A DNA stretch of 64,000 nt, taken from Panicum virgatum (taxonomy: Eukaryota > Streptophyta > Magnoliopsida > Poales > Poaceae). Below, in pieces: positions 52,134 to 64,000 of the stretch. The stretch covers positions 14,187,714 through 14,251,713 of the forward strand of contig NC_053149.1 in NCBI RefSeq assembly GCF_016808335.1, in the 5' to 3' direction. The stretch's first letter is position 1. Each line of letters opens with the position of its first letter. The position numbers and the translations under genes are program-made. Below the pieces are notes generated by a model. That model was not told the origin of the DNA. It worked only from the letters and a program-made list of their open reading frames with translations, and made no database searches.

Positions 52134-55100
52134 TGAAGCATGACTCGACGAACCTCCGGGCATCTGTTCTTGCGCAGGCCAAGTACTATCACCTGAAGAT
52201 CTTATCCACCTCCTTCGTCTAGTTTGCGGCATAAGTCCACAAAAGATACATAACAATTTACGGAAATTTGGTATCGTTTTGTTAATCAACTCCGTGTCCT
52301 CGGGGTAATCCTAGCATATAATTAAAAAACAATGTTACTGTTCCATAAATATGGATTCGAAATGACGGACGGGATTACAACTGAATGAGAGTTACCTTAA
52401 TGTGCATCTTATGCACCTCTGGCCGCATCTATATCTTACAAGAACTTTGTAAGAATCCAATGATATTAGGATGATTCGCAAGTTCACATACTCTCATGTA
52501 TATCTTCCGATGTTTTAGCAGGTGTCCCTTTACATCTTGCGTCGTAATACCTCGAAATAATGTGAAATCTTTAAACTCTACTACTTTGGACAACACCATC
52601 TCTATCGTATCATCCGCTAACGGATCCAACTTCTTACTGATAACAAGATGGATCATGATATCAAGTATTATACTAAATTTTTCTTCAGTCCATGAAAATC
52701 CTCCACAATTGGATGCAGTCATTGCCTTATATTGCAATATCAATAAGGTACTTTCATAATTCTATTCTAATTCATAATTAATTTAAAAACAAGTCTGTAA
52801 TAGTACTGAAATTGTGATACTAAACGAGTGTTCTAAAGCACCAAATCTAATTCAGCTAATCCGCTAATTAAATTAAATTGTTATACAATATCAATGGATT
52901 CATACGGAAGTTACCGGTAGATCACAAGTACGCAATTCGGCAGAGCTTCGCCGCTTTTCTTCTCCTCACCCCTCTCTTTTTTCCTAAATTTTTAGCCTCA
53001 AATGACAACGGGAATGGCTGCGAATGGCGGCCAGGGCTTATATAGGGGGGAGGGGACCCTGTCGCCCCCCCAATGGGCGACAGGCTCCTGTCGCCCTTGG
53101 GGTGGGCGACAGGCCCTGTCGCCCGTTGGGGGGGGGGGGGCGACATGCCCCTTTTTTTCTAGGGACTTCGTTGCAAATTTAAAGAAAAAAAATTACACTT
53201 AGGGTCTGTCGCCCTATGGGAGGCGACCGGGGGGTATTTTTGAAATTTTTCAAAATAGACATATATTTTTGAAATTTTGATTTTTTAAAAATATAAAAAA
53301 GAAAAAAACGCCTGCATTCCCCCCCCCCAAGCGGGTTATAGTCATCTCCCGATCACTGCCTTAAGGTGCACATCTCCATCACTAAAAAAAATTCAAGCAA
53401 AAACTCGAGGGTCCTCTCCTCCATAGGTTGGGCTCGTACAGTCCAACAGTCCATCACGGCTGGTCGGCTGGAAGCCTGGAACCGGGCTGCAGCCCAGAAA
53501 ACTCTAAACGGCCCACGGCCCGCGCGCGCAGCCGCGCTTCTTCCATAGTTCCAACTCCAGCCCGCTTCCGCCTCCGCCGCTCCTTCCTCTTCCTCCTCCG
53601 TGCCGGCGCGACACCTTTCCGCACTCTCTCTGTTTCGCCCGCGCCTCAGCTAATCCGCTAATTAAATTAAATTGTTATACAATATCAATGGATTCATACG
53701 GAAGTTACCGGTAGATCACAAGTACGCAATTCGGCAGAGCTTCGCCGCTTTTCTTCTTCTCACCCCTCTCTTTTTTCCTAAATTTTTAGCCTCAAATGAC
53801 AACGGGAATGGCTGCGAATGGCGGCCAGGGCTTATATAGGGGGGAGGGGACCCTGTCGCCCCCCCAACGGGCGACAGGCCCCTGTCGCCCCTGGGGGGGG
53901 CGACAGGCCCCTTTTTTTCTAGGGACTTCGTTGCAAATTTAAAGAAAAAAAATTACACTTAGGGTCTGTCGCCCTATGGGAGGCGACCGGGGGGTATTTT
54001 TGAAATTTTTCAAAATAGACATATATTTTTGAAATTTTGATTTTTTAAAAATATAAAAAAGAAAAAAACGCCTGCATTCCCCCCACAAGTGGGTTATAGT
54101 CATCTCCCGATCACTGCCTTAAGGTGCGCATCTCCATCACTAAAAAAAATTCAAGCAAAAACTCGAGGGTCCTCTCCTCCACAGGTTGGGCTCGTACAGT
54201 CCAACAGTCCATCACGGCTGGTCGGCTGGAAGCCTGGAACCGGGCTGCAGCCCAGAAAACTCTAAACGGCCCACGGCCCGCGCGCGCAGCCGCGCTTCTT
54301 CCATAGTTCCAACTCCAGCCCGCTTCCGCCTCCGCCGCTCCTTCCTCTTCCTCCTCCGCGCCGGCGCGACACCTTCCCGCACTCTCTCTGTTTCGCCCGC
54401 GCCTCAGCGGCCGCCGCGATGGCCTCGTCGTCCACGAGGGAGGTGCTCATGCTGGAGGCCCCGCCGCCGTCCGACCCCGCGCTGGCGCCGTGGCGCGCGC
54501 CGCCGGACGCGGAGGCCGTCGACGCGCTGCCCTACATCGACGGCGACTACGGCGACCCGGCGGTGAAGCGGGAGGTCGACCGCCTCGTCGAGGAGGAGAT
54601 GCGGCGCGGGCAGCGCAAGCCCGCCGACTTCCTCCGGGACCTGCCCCCAGTCCCCACCGTCGGATTTGAGGTACAAACTTCGAAGCTCCTTCAATTTTTG
54701 TTTGATGTCTCAAGCAGCCAAGTAGCTCGATTCGATACCTTTGTTTTGCGACGGGACGGGCAGTGATTTTACGTTAGGGACTTAGCATCGGCTTGAAGTT
54801 TTTTTGGCTGCTGGCAGGTGCGATCTGTGTTTAGGGTTCTAAGGAGGAAATGAGCGGGAGCTAGGGTTTGTAGTTGTAGAGGTCAAAAAAGTTAGCTAAC
54901 TTGCTGGATAAATGTATCTTTGCATTTTAGAAACGTTAGAACTGTTCCATACGAAATAGACGTTTTAGTTGATAACACTTTTAGGTTTTAGCTTTAAAAC
55001 TATTTAATTTGTGTATGTAATGTGTATAACATATAACACATTTTGTGGTTCATTTCTGTAATAGTGCATTTTAAGCTGGGTTATCATGTTTGGGTAGTCT

Positions 55101-58100
55101 GCCTTTATTACTAAAGGTGGAAATCTTGTACAGATCAAGGTTTTCTTGTTGGATGTCTACTTGTGGCCCAGAAAAGGATTCGCATTTTATTATTAAAATT
55201 AAAGAACATGACCTGGAAATTTTCCTAGTTCGTCTTTAAGTTTCTACAGAAAATATTTTGTACTGTTTAATGAGCACTGCTATTAAAATTGGACCTTGTG
55301 AAAGCTACTATCTTTTTTTTCAATTTATTCTACTTCCATAGATATCTGTACTGTACTTAATTTTTTTTATTATTACGCCATATCAAACGGTGATGTGTAC
55401 TAAGATATTTGCAAGTTTTGGATATTTAAAATTCCATGAATGATGCTGTTAGCATAAAATATGCTATCACTTCTGTTTCAGAATCATCCTATGCTTGCTA
55501 AAGAGTATGAGCGAGTTAGGGCTGGCAAGCCTCCTTTCATGTTAGATATGTCTCGCTATGGTTTGGAGCCGCCTCCAATGAACAAAAGGAATGATGTTGC
55601 TGCCTGGAGGCAGGCTCTACGGAATGCGCAGAGCCAGTTGCAGCATCAAATTACAAGGTAAGGCTCATTATTACTTTTGGGGCATCAAGGGTAATGTATC
55701 CCGTTTACAGCCATATGTGTCTGAGGAACTAAGAAAAGCTTTTCTGTAACATTTAAGTTATGAACATGACTGTTGTATTGAGTATTGTGTAGCGTTATGT
55801 GAGAAGTTCTTCTGAACTCTAAAGCACACACTGATAAGCTGCCATAATCACTCTTGAGTTTTGATGTGCTGTAGTCAGAATATTACCGTTGTTTTTTTCT
55901 TCCCACAAAACAAATGCATAAACACAGGTGCTAACAGGTAACCACAGCATACTGAGCTAATGAACTTTATCCCTAGCATGGTATATTGGTATTTAGTATT
56001 CTCTTCGATGGTTCCTATAACGCACATTTTGATTTGGCATGGTCTCTAGAATTGAATTTTAATCATTCACTTCTTTAAATATATAGCTAAACAATAATTG
56101 CCATAAGGTTATAAATCTAAGTCGATAAGTGATAGCTAAAAAGTAATATCCATAAGGTTATAAACCTAAGTATCTAATTGTACCTTGTTTGGGTTGTTAA
56201 ACCTATATACTGTTAGTTTTACTAAAAGTATTCTAAGTAATAAGCTCAAATCCCGAAACCTTAGTCTTATAAAAGTGGACAGAGGGAATAATGATTACTC
56301 ATTTACTCTATTGCCAAACAAACTTTTATCTGTTTTGAAACAGAGCTCGTATTGCAGGATAGAGAATCTTGAGCTTATGCTGAAATATGGTGTTGAGGTT
56401 TGGAAGCTGCAGAACCGACAAATGGAATCAGTTGTGTCTAGGTAAGTTATCCTATGTCCATGAGTTCTTTGAAAGTGTTGTGCCTCTATTTTTTTTATTT
56501 CATATGAAACTTTGTTTGGTTTTTGTCATGGGTAGTGCCAGCTTAGAAATCCAGCGAAGCACTCCATATTTTAGGTTGCAAACATTGCCAGTCACTATGA
56601 CTGTAAATAGGTGGAATATAGTGTACAGGGTTTTAATACATTGATCTACTGTCTTATATGCAGGATGCAAAAGACAGCTGTAGAATACAACGAAAAGATA
56701 GAGACTGTCAATCGTGAGAGGAAGTTCCACCAGGTAATAATCCATTGCTCTCCTTATTTGGGACTTGAATCATGATCATACTTCATTCAGCTCACAATCT
56801 ATTTTTTTATCAGCTACACACTGGAGGTCAGCTCCATGCGCTGACAATGGAATGGCAGGAGCTGTGTCAAAAAAACATAGCTATTCAGGCTGCTTGTGTT
56901 GACCTGCAGAACCAGATTGATCAGCTTAAACTTGAAGCAAAAGAATTGTATGTGCACTCCCTCCCTCCCTCCCTCCCTCCAGATAAGTCGTGACAAAATA
57001 CTTCTTAACAGGGGAATGCCCATGGAAGACAACACTGGAACCAATTCACAACCATCATGAGCTCATGATTTGAGGTGATGTTCTTTACTTGATCCAGACG
57101 CCATGAGACAGCTATTGCCTTTATTATGTTTAAAAGTGATGCTGCCTACAGATACAGATGTGGCAAGGAAGAAGCTGGGCCACTTCAATGAGATTGGGAG
57201 CTATTATCAAAAAGAAAAAGAAAAAAGAGATTGGGAGCTGGAGGTTCCATTAGCCATTGTGCTTACGTGACATACAGTTATCGATTCCACCATGCTGTTT
57301 GACACTGAAAACATATTTGTGGACAGTGCCTTGCGATCCATCACTTGGAGGCGATCTGTGCTGCTGAAAATGCCTCAAAGAGGAAGAGTCTTAAGTCTGT
57401 GCATCTGTTGTCCATTGGAGTGCCCTAACCTGTGGTATGAGTAACACAGCACTCATTTTGTATATCTATTTCGATTGCAAAAGTTTGTCGACTTTTTGTT
57501 GCTTAAACTTGTAGCGCAGCATTTGAGTTTTTGTTTTACCTGAAGCCTTCTGCTGTTAAGTTTTGCTTGTTTCTGAACATACCAAATGCGAGATGGTTGG
57601 AGGCCTTCTCAGGGGTGCAATCGTTCATTTCTGCTATACCTACTCCGCATGAACGGTGACACATAACAAATGGGCTTGAATGACGCTTATGCTTCGTAAT
57701 GCATGGTTACTTGCAGTAGCAATGGCACTTAGATATTCTTCAGATCGGCTAGCATCTTAACGATCAGCCAACAAAGTGGCACAGACAGAGTATTGTGAAG
57801 ACCTACCTTCGTAATTACCCTGTAAAGGCTGGTAGTTATTTAAAATTTATATACCAACTTGCGCAGGTACGCCAAAGTTAACAACATGCCATTCTAATAA
57901 ATCCGAATCCTTCGCACCTGTCCGCGGCCAGCTCGTCCCCTGTCCCGACAGTGTCACTGGAGCGCCATGCCACGCCACTCCAATACCAAGCTCTAAACTA
58001 ATAAACTAGTGCTCAACTCCAAGTGAAGGAGATCTCCAGCCGATCCGTGAGCTCCCCGGTTCGCCCAAACCACGGCAACCATGGCCGCCGCCAGCTACCA

Positions 58101-60382
58101 CTCCCCAGCGCGCATCGCCATCTCCTGCTCCGCCGCCTCCTCGTCCGCGCCGGGACGCCCGCTGCGCGTGGCCGTGGTGGGCGGCGGCCCCGCGGGCGCC
58201 TCGGCGGCGGAGGCGCTGGCCTCGTCGGGCGCCCGGACGTTCCTCCTCGAGCGCAGCCCCGCGGGCGCCAAGCCCTGCGGCGGCGCCATCCCGCTCTGCA
58301 TGCTGGACGAGTTCGCCATCCCGCGGGACCTCGTGGACCGCCGCGTGACCCGGATGCGCGTGGTCTCCCCGTCCAACCTCGCCGCCGACTTCTCCCGCGC
58401 GCTGCCCCCCGGGGCGCACATCCCCATGCTCCGCCGCGAGGTGCTCGACTCCTTCCTCCGCCGCCGCGCGGTCGACGCCGGGGCGGAGCTCGTCCCGGGC
58501 CTCGTCACCTCGCTCTCGCTCCCCGCGGGGCCCGCCGACCCCTACCGCGTCCACTACATCTCCTCCTCCGCGGCGGAGGGGCAGGGCCGGGGCGTGCTGG
58601 AGGTGGACGCCGTCGTGGGCGCGGACGGCGCCAACAGCCGCGTGGCGCGCGAGGTGGGCGCCGGGGGCTACTCGACGGCCATCGCGTTCCAGGAGCGCAT
58701 CCGGCTCCCCGACGCCGCCATGGCGTACTACGACGACCTCGCGGAGATGTACGTGGGCGGGGACGTGTCCCCGGACTTCTACGGCTGGGTGTTCCCCAAG
58801 TGCGACCACGTCGCCGTCGGGACCGGCACCGTCGCCGCCAAGCCGGAGATCAAGCGCCTCCAGGCGGGCATCCGCGCGCGCGCCGGGCCCAAGGTCGCCG
58901 GCGGCCGCGTGGTCAAGGTGGAGGCGCACCCGATCCCGGAGCACCCGCGCCCGCGCCGCGTCGTGGGCCGCGTGGCCCTGGTCGGCGACGCGGCGGGGTA
59001 CGTCACGCGGTGCTCCGGCGAGGGCATCTACTTCGCCGCCAAGTCGGGGCGGCTGTGCGGGCAGGCCATGGCGGAGGAGTGGGCGCGCACGGGCGCCGTG
59101 ACGGAGGCCGGGCTGAGGCGCGGGTACCTCCGGCGGTGGGACGACGAGTTCCTGCTCATGTTCCGGTTCCTGGACCTGCTGCAGCGCGTGTTCTACGGCG
59201 GGAACGCCGGGCGCGAGGCGCTGGTGGAGATGTGCGCCGACGAGTACGTGCAGCGGCGGACGTTCGAGAGCTACCTGTACAAGCGGATGGTGCCCGGCGA
59301 GCCGTGGGGCGACCTCCGGCTGCTGTGGCGGACGGTGGGCAGCATGGTGCGGTGCGGCGTCATCGGCAGGGAGGTGGCGCGCCTGCGGCGGCTCGAGCTG
59401 CAAGCCTAGAGAGTCCCTAGCACTGTGCTGAATAATGTGGCTGCGCTGCAATGGATTTCTGAATGCATTTAGAATTTCATATCCCTTCTCACGGCTTCAG
59501 AACACATGAATTTCACCGGAACCAATCCAGTTTCTTCGTAAATATGTGAAGATAGCTATTTTGGTCAAGAATCTGAAGCGAATCAGTAATCTCAAACATC
59601 AAGAATCTGAAGCGAATGAGTAATCTCAAACACCTGATAGACGTTGTGACTGATGACATCCCTCCACTCCAGTTTAATTGGGATGTATGGCAGTATGGCA
59701 CCCACGGACCAGAGTAGGAAGTGGTACACTTGTAGGCAAATTCAACGTGTACAGGTACGTCAATACTGCACAATAACAAATACATTGAAATAAACTGCAT
59801 TACTCAGTAAACGACCTAGTGCCAATGACCAATTACAGTGTCTTGATATCCGAACAGGTTTTTAGAGAGTATAATCACGCGATGCAACAGCAAACCAGCT
59901 CTCTGAAACGCCTAGCAAAGAAATACAATGACAAACATTCCAACGAAATAATAATGAAGTCTCAAGGTCAAAATGACCCATGGGTCTGTTTCTGCGGAAG
60001 ATGCAATCGCCATGTACTCCACAAACCCGCAGAATTGTCCAATCAGGCCTGCATTCATTAGGAATAAGGATATCAGTACACCACACGTCCTTCACAAAAA
60101 TGGTCTGATCTATTTCATGATCGTGAGTGCAGATTAAACTACAATGCATTCACAAACAAGTGTGGTAATGGCACCAGGAAAAGAAATAGGTACCTTGTTT
60201 GCAATGTTGTTGGAGAGCCAGTCCAGACCCTCGTACAAACCTTCTCCTGTGGTAGCACAGGTGCTCTGGATATACCTACAGGTAACAATAAAGTTCAGCA
60301 GGTTAGGCAAAGCCACTGATCAATTAGTGTGTAGAGGACCATCACCAAAAATATCACTACTTATCTATTAAACAATATCTTA

Positions 60383-60721
<339 letters not shown>

Positions 60722-62200
60722 CTACTGGTTGCCTAGGCAATACTTTATTCTAAAAGAACAAATCTCAGCTTTGTATTTGTTTCCTTCAAAAATACTTCCC
60801 ATACACACAACACAACTACACAAGTATTTCAGATTGAAAGATATCGAAACAATTTCATGGTTATATCCTAAGCTCCAACACCTAATATGACAATCAAAAT
60901 ATCTGCTGCAGATGTTAGATGTATGGAGTTCAATATGTACACTAGCCCTTAAGTCAATTAGGTGTTGCAAACTTCGGTCTTAGCAAATTGATCATGAAAC
61001 TATAGGTAATATCTCCGTAGCACAAAATGTTTGGTGTTTCCTACCATTCAGGTCGAGAAATTTCAATGCTTTGTTGTGGTACTACGTAATGATTTACCAT
61101 CTTAATTCTAGAGAGGATGCCCATGCTGCACACAACTTTAATCGATTATGTAACTTTTGCGTGTAGAAGTCAGTGATCGTGCATAACTGCATATTGCTAC
61201 TCTAGAATTAATTAATACTTAATAGATTAAGGTGGCATTTTGAACATAGCTAGAGGAGAACACTCCAGCAAATTTTTACCACCATTGTCCAACAAATGTT
61301 GAGATGTCTGCACATGATCGACAATGCAAAAGATAACAAAAAACATGAATGCAGCTATTTATATATTACTTACCTCATTCAGCATCCTGTGGAGCTCATC
61401 CCTTGCCTCAACAACACGATCTCTGTCATTGCTATCAACGACAAAGATAAGACCTTGTGTGTTCTGAAAGTAGTGCCTCCACAGTGGTCTGATCTGTAGT
61501 TTGAACAATTAAACGTTACGAGTTAATGGTATCTCAAACCCTGAGCATACTTGGATGTATTCCCAGATGAATTTGACAATCTTTATGGCATGTCAATGCA
61601 ATAACTAGTGCAGATAGGTCACTTTATTCAAGAGAGAGAGAGAGGCATTGTCCAGTAAAGCATGTACCTTGTCCTGACCCCCGACATCCCAGACAGTAAA
61701 GCTAATGTTCTTGTATTCGACAGTCTCCACATTGAACCCTTCACATAAAAAAAAGAGATATGATGTTCATTACTCTTGCTCGCGTTAAGTATTACTGAAA
61801 ATACATGGACATCTGATCTTCACAGTGCTGACAGGTCAAACCAAAGAAACTAAGAACAAAGAAGATGGATACAAGAATAAGGTGTCTTCATCCGTTCTTT
61901 TCCAAATTTAGTAAGTTGCACCATCTAACTAGACCATGATACAAACAACCATCTACTACATCTGTAAGCCAGAAGTAAGAGCATGCAACAATAAAACAAG
62001 TGGGACAGAGCTTAACGCCATTGGCATTAACATATGGACAAATGAGTTGTAAATAGTGTTTAGCTTATGATAGCTACTATGAAAACAACAAGCATGTGGC
62101 AAGCAGTAAGTAAAAAAAATGACGTTTAGTTCCGCGATCCACAGTTCGCCCCTTGTCATTACCCATTGAGAAGCAAATATAAGATTCCAGCTCTAGTTTA

Positions 62201-62521
<321 letters not shown>

Positions 62522-64000
62522 TCAGCATGACACGGGAGGCAATGCGAGTGTGCAACCACCATAAGGACGAAATCCGCCGATGGAAAACTAAGCACGGATA
62601 GGCGCCAGGTCAAAGCTTGTGCTCTCGACCAACTGTGTTAACATTTGGGCCAATAGCAATTCACTCAGAATTGAGATCTTATGCAAGTAACAAAGGATGA
62701 ATGCCAATAAGTTACCAACAGATCACGAGCAATGTGATCGCCTCAGCCAACACCAGGAACAGATCACCGACACAAAGGATCACACACGAGACACGCTTCC
62801 AGAACGCGCCAAGCCAGCAACATGCACAAATCTATACCATGCTGATAGATCTACAAGGCAGATCAGAATGCAACACCATTTCCCCTCCGGGAGCGCATTG
62901 GATCAAACCCAGCGATGCAGCTCGAAACAACAGAGCACACGGAACCGCCACCCCGAGATCCGAGGGCCAATGGCGTGAACGGCGAGCGGCAAGGAGGACC
63001 AAACAACCAACGTGACAGCATCAAGAGCAGCATTCTACGCGCTCGCAGCAGGCCAGAATCACAGATCTGCGCCCCAATTCTACGACAGATCTGAAACCAG
63101 CGGAAGACCGGCGGCGAGATCCTCCCTCCTCCGCATTGCCCCTAGGAACCAAAATCGCAACGAGATCTGGGAGATGCAAGAGAGAAGGGGATTTCGGCAG
63201 GCGCACCAACCTTCCTGGAGATCTCGGGCGCGCGCGATCTCGCTGCTCCCCTCCCGTCTCCTCCTCGGCTTCGGGCGGGGCGAAGAAAAAGACGAGAGGC
63301 CGATGCGGGGGCGCCTCCGGGCTTCAAGCGGTGGGAGGGAGGCAGGGTGGGTGGGGCGGGGCCTGGACCCAGTCTACGTGGGCCTGCGGGGGTGTTGGCG
63401 CGCTGGTAGTCTCCGGTGCACGTGGGGTGGGTCCAGGATAGGGTGGGCGTGCGCTCCTCGTTTGAAGCTCCAACGTGCAACCGACGCTTCGCGAGCTCTT
63501 TTCCGGAAATGAAAGTCGTATGATATGAATGAATGTTCACACGTGTAGGCACGCGCATGGAGACTGTCAGACAGAAAGGTGAAGTTTGGCAAAATTTGGA
63601 CAAATTTTTTTGGACCTTTAGAGCGAGGCCTCCTTTAGTTGACCGTGTAAAATTATAAAAATAGCATCTTTACACATTTGAAATATTAAATATAGACTAA
63701 TCACAAAATTAATTATAGAACTCATTTGTAAACTACGAGACGAATCTAATGAGCCTAATTAATTTATCATTAGAGTATGTATACTGTAGCAATTTAGTGT
63801 CTAATTATAGTCTAGTTAGGCTCGTTAGATTCGTCTCGCAATTTACAAGTAAACTATATAATTTATTTTTTATTTTGTCTAAATTTAATACTTCATGCAT
63901 ATAATATTCTCATTTGATGTGATAAATTTTGAATTTTGAATTTCGCAACTAAACAGGTCGCAAATATATATTAAGTCCCAATCAACAGGCGAAATAAATC

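Larger units (their letters stand above)
33811..53311. mobile_element. MuDR-like Mutator element (MULE), interrupted by a nested chromovirus
   Basis: A perfect 9-bp target duplication CTGCATTCC lies at 33802-33810 and 53312-53320. The ends are GCGCTTTTTTCTTTTTTATA and, from the right, GCGTTTTTTTCTTTTTTATA. Similarity between the two inverted ends continues for about 400 bp. Without the nested retrotransposon (13,853 bp plus its 5-bp duplication) the element would be about 5.64 kb. It has a transposase gene reading right from the left end and a second gene reading left from the right end, a convergent layout like maize MuDR. Both genes carry stops, so this copy is not autonomous now. Confidence 0.9.

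Overview
The window is nuclear DNA of a grass. The evidence is long GC-rich single-exon genes beside AT-rich intergenic DNA, plant-specific gene families (PSY peptide, phytochrome kinase substrate, WPP-domain RanGAP, MOS4, chloroplast geranylgeranyl reductase), Tourist, Stowaway and Mutator-type MITEs, and chromodomain Ty3/gypsy elements with LTRs of about 3 kb. A panicoid grass is my inference; I cannot name the species.

Layout: 1-3773 is the 3' end of a Ty3/gypsy chromovirus with its 3' LTR. 4355-5334 is a three-exon gene for a PSY-type tyrosine-sulfated peptide precursor. 8528-11509 is a six-exon gene for a small conserved membrane protein. 14747-16393 encodes RanGAP and 17651-19216 a PKS-family protein. 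22005-24832 looks like a solo LTR. 26616-30302 (minus) is a Sec14/CRAL-TRIO gene. 33811-53311 is a nested transposon block. 54419-57060 encodes MOS4 (SPF27/BCAS2), 58081-59409 a geranylgeranyl-reductase-like protein, and 60043-62485 (minus) an ARF GTPase. All spliced genes were rebuilt by eye with consistent phases and GT-AG borders.

The most interesting region is 33.8-54.4 kb. A Mutator-like element has a perfect 9-bp target duplication (CTGCATTCC) and terminal inverted repeats of about 400 bp. Each repeat carries a TATA box and a leader with a splice donor. The left end drives a MuDR-type transposase (now with three in-frame stops). The right end drives a convergent second gene with a Myb/SANT-like domain and tandem acidic repeats. 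This layout resembles mudrA/mudrB of maize MuDR. A 13.85-kb chromovirus, nearly intact and young (perfect 5-bp TSD TGAAG, almost identical LTRs), landed inside the second gene. It carries two paralogous accessory ORFs between its primer binding site and gag. All three of its sense ORFs begin with an ATG directly after a splice-acceptor-like CAG. Finally, a tandem duplication of about 0.77 kb copied the right MULE terminus together with the MOS4 upstream region, with the 5-bp microhomology TCAGC at its junctions.

The cellular genes are independent housekeeping or signalling loci: peptide signalling, nuclear transport, phototropism, lipid transfer, splicing/immunity, chlorophyll/tocopherol side-chain synthesis and vesicle traffic. 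I see no operon-like or cluster logic among them. I saw no tRNA or rRNA genes and no CRISPR.
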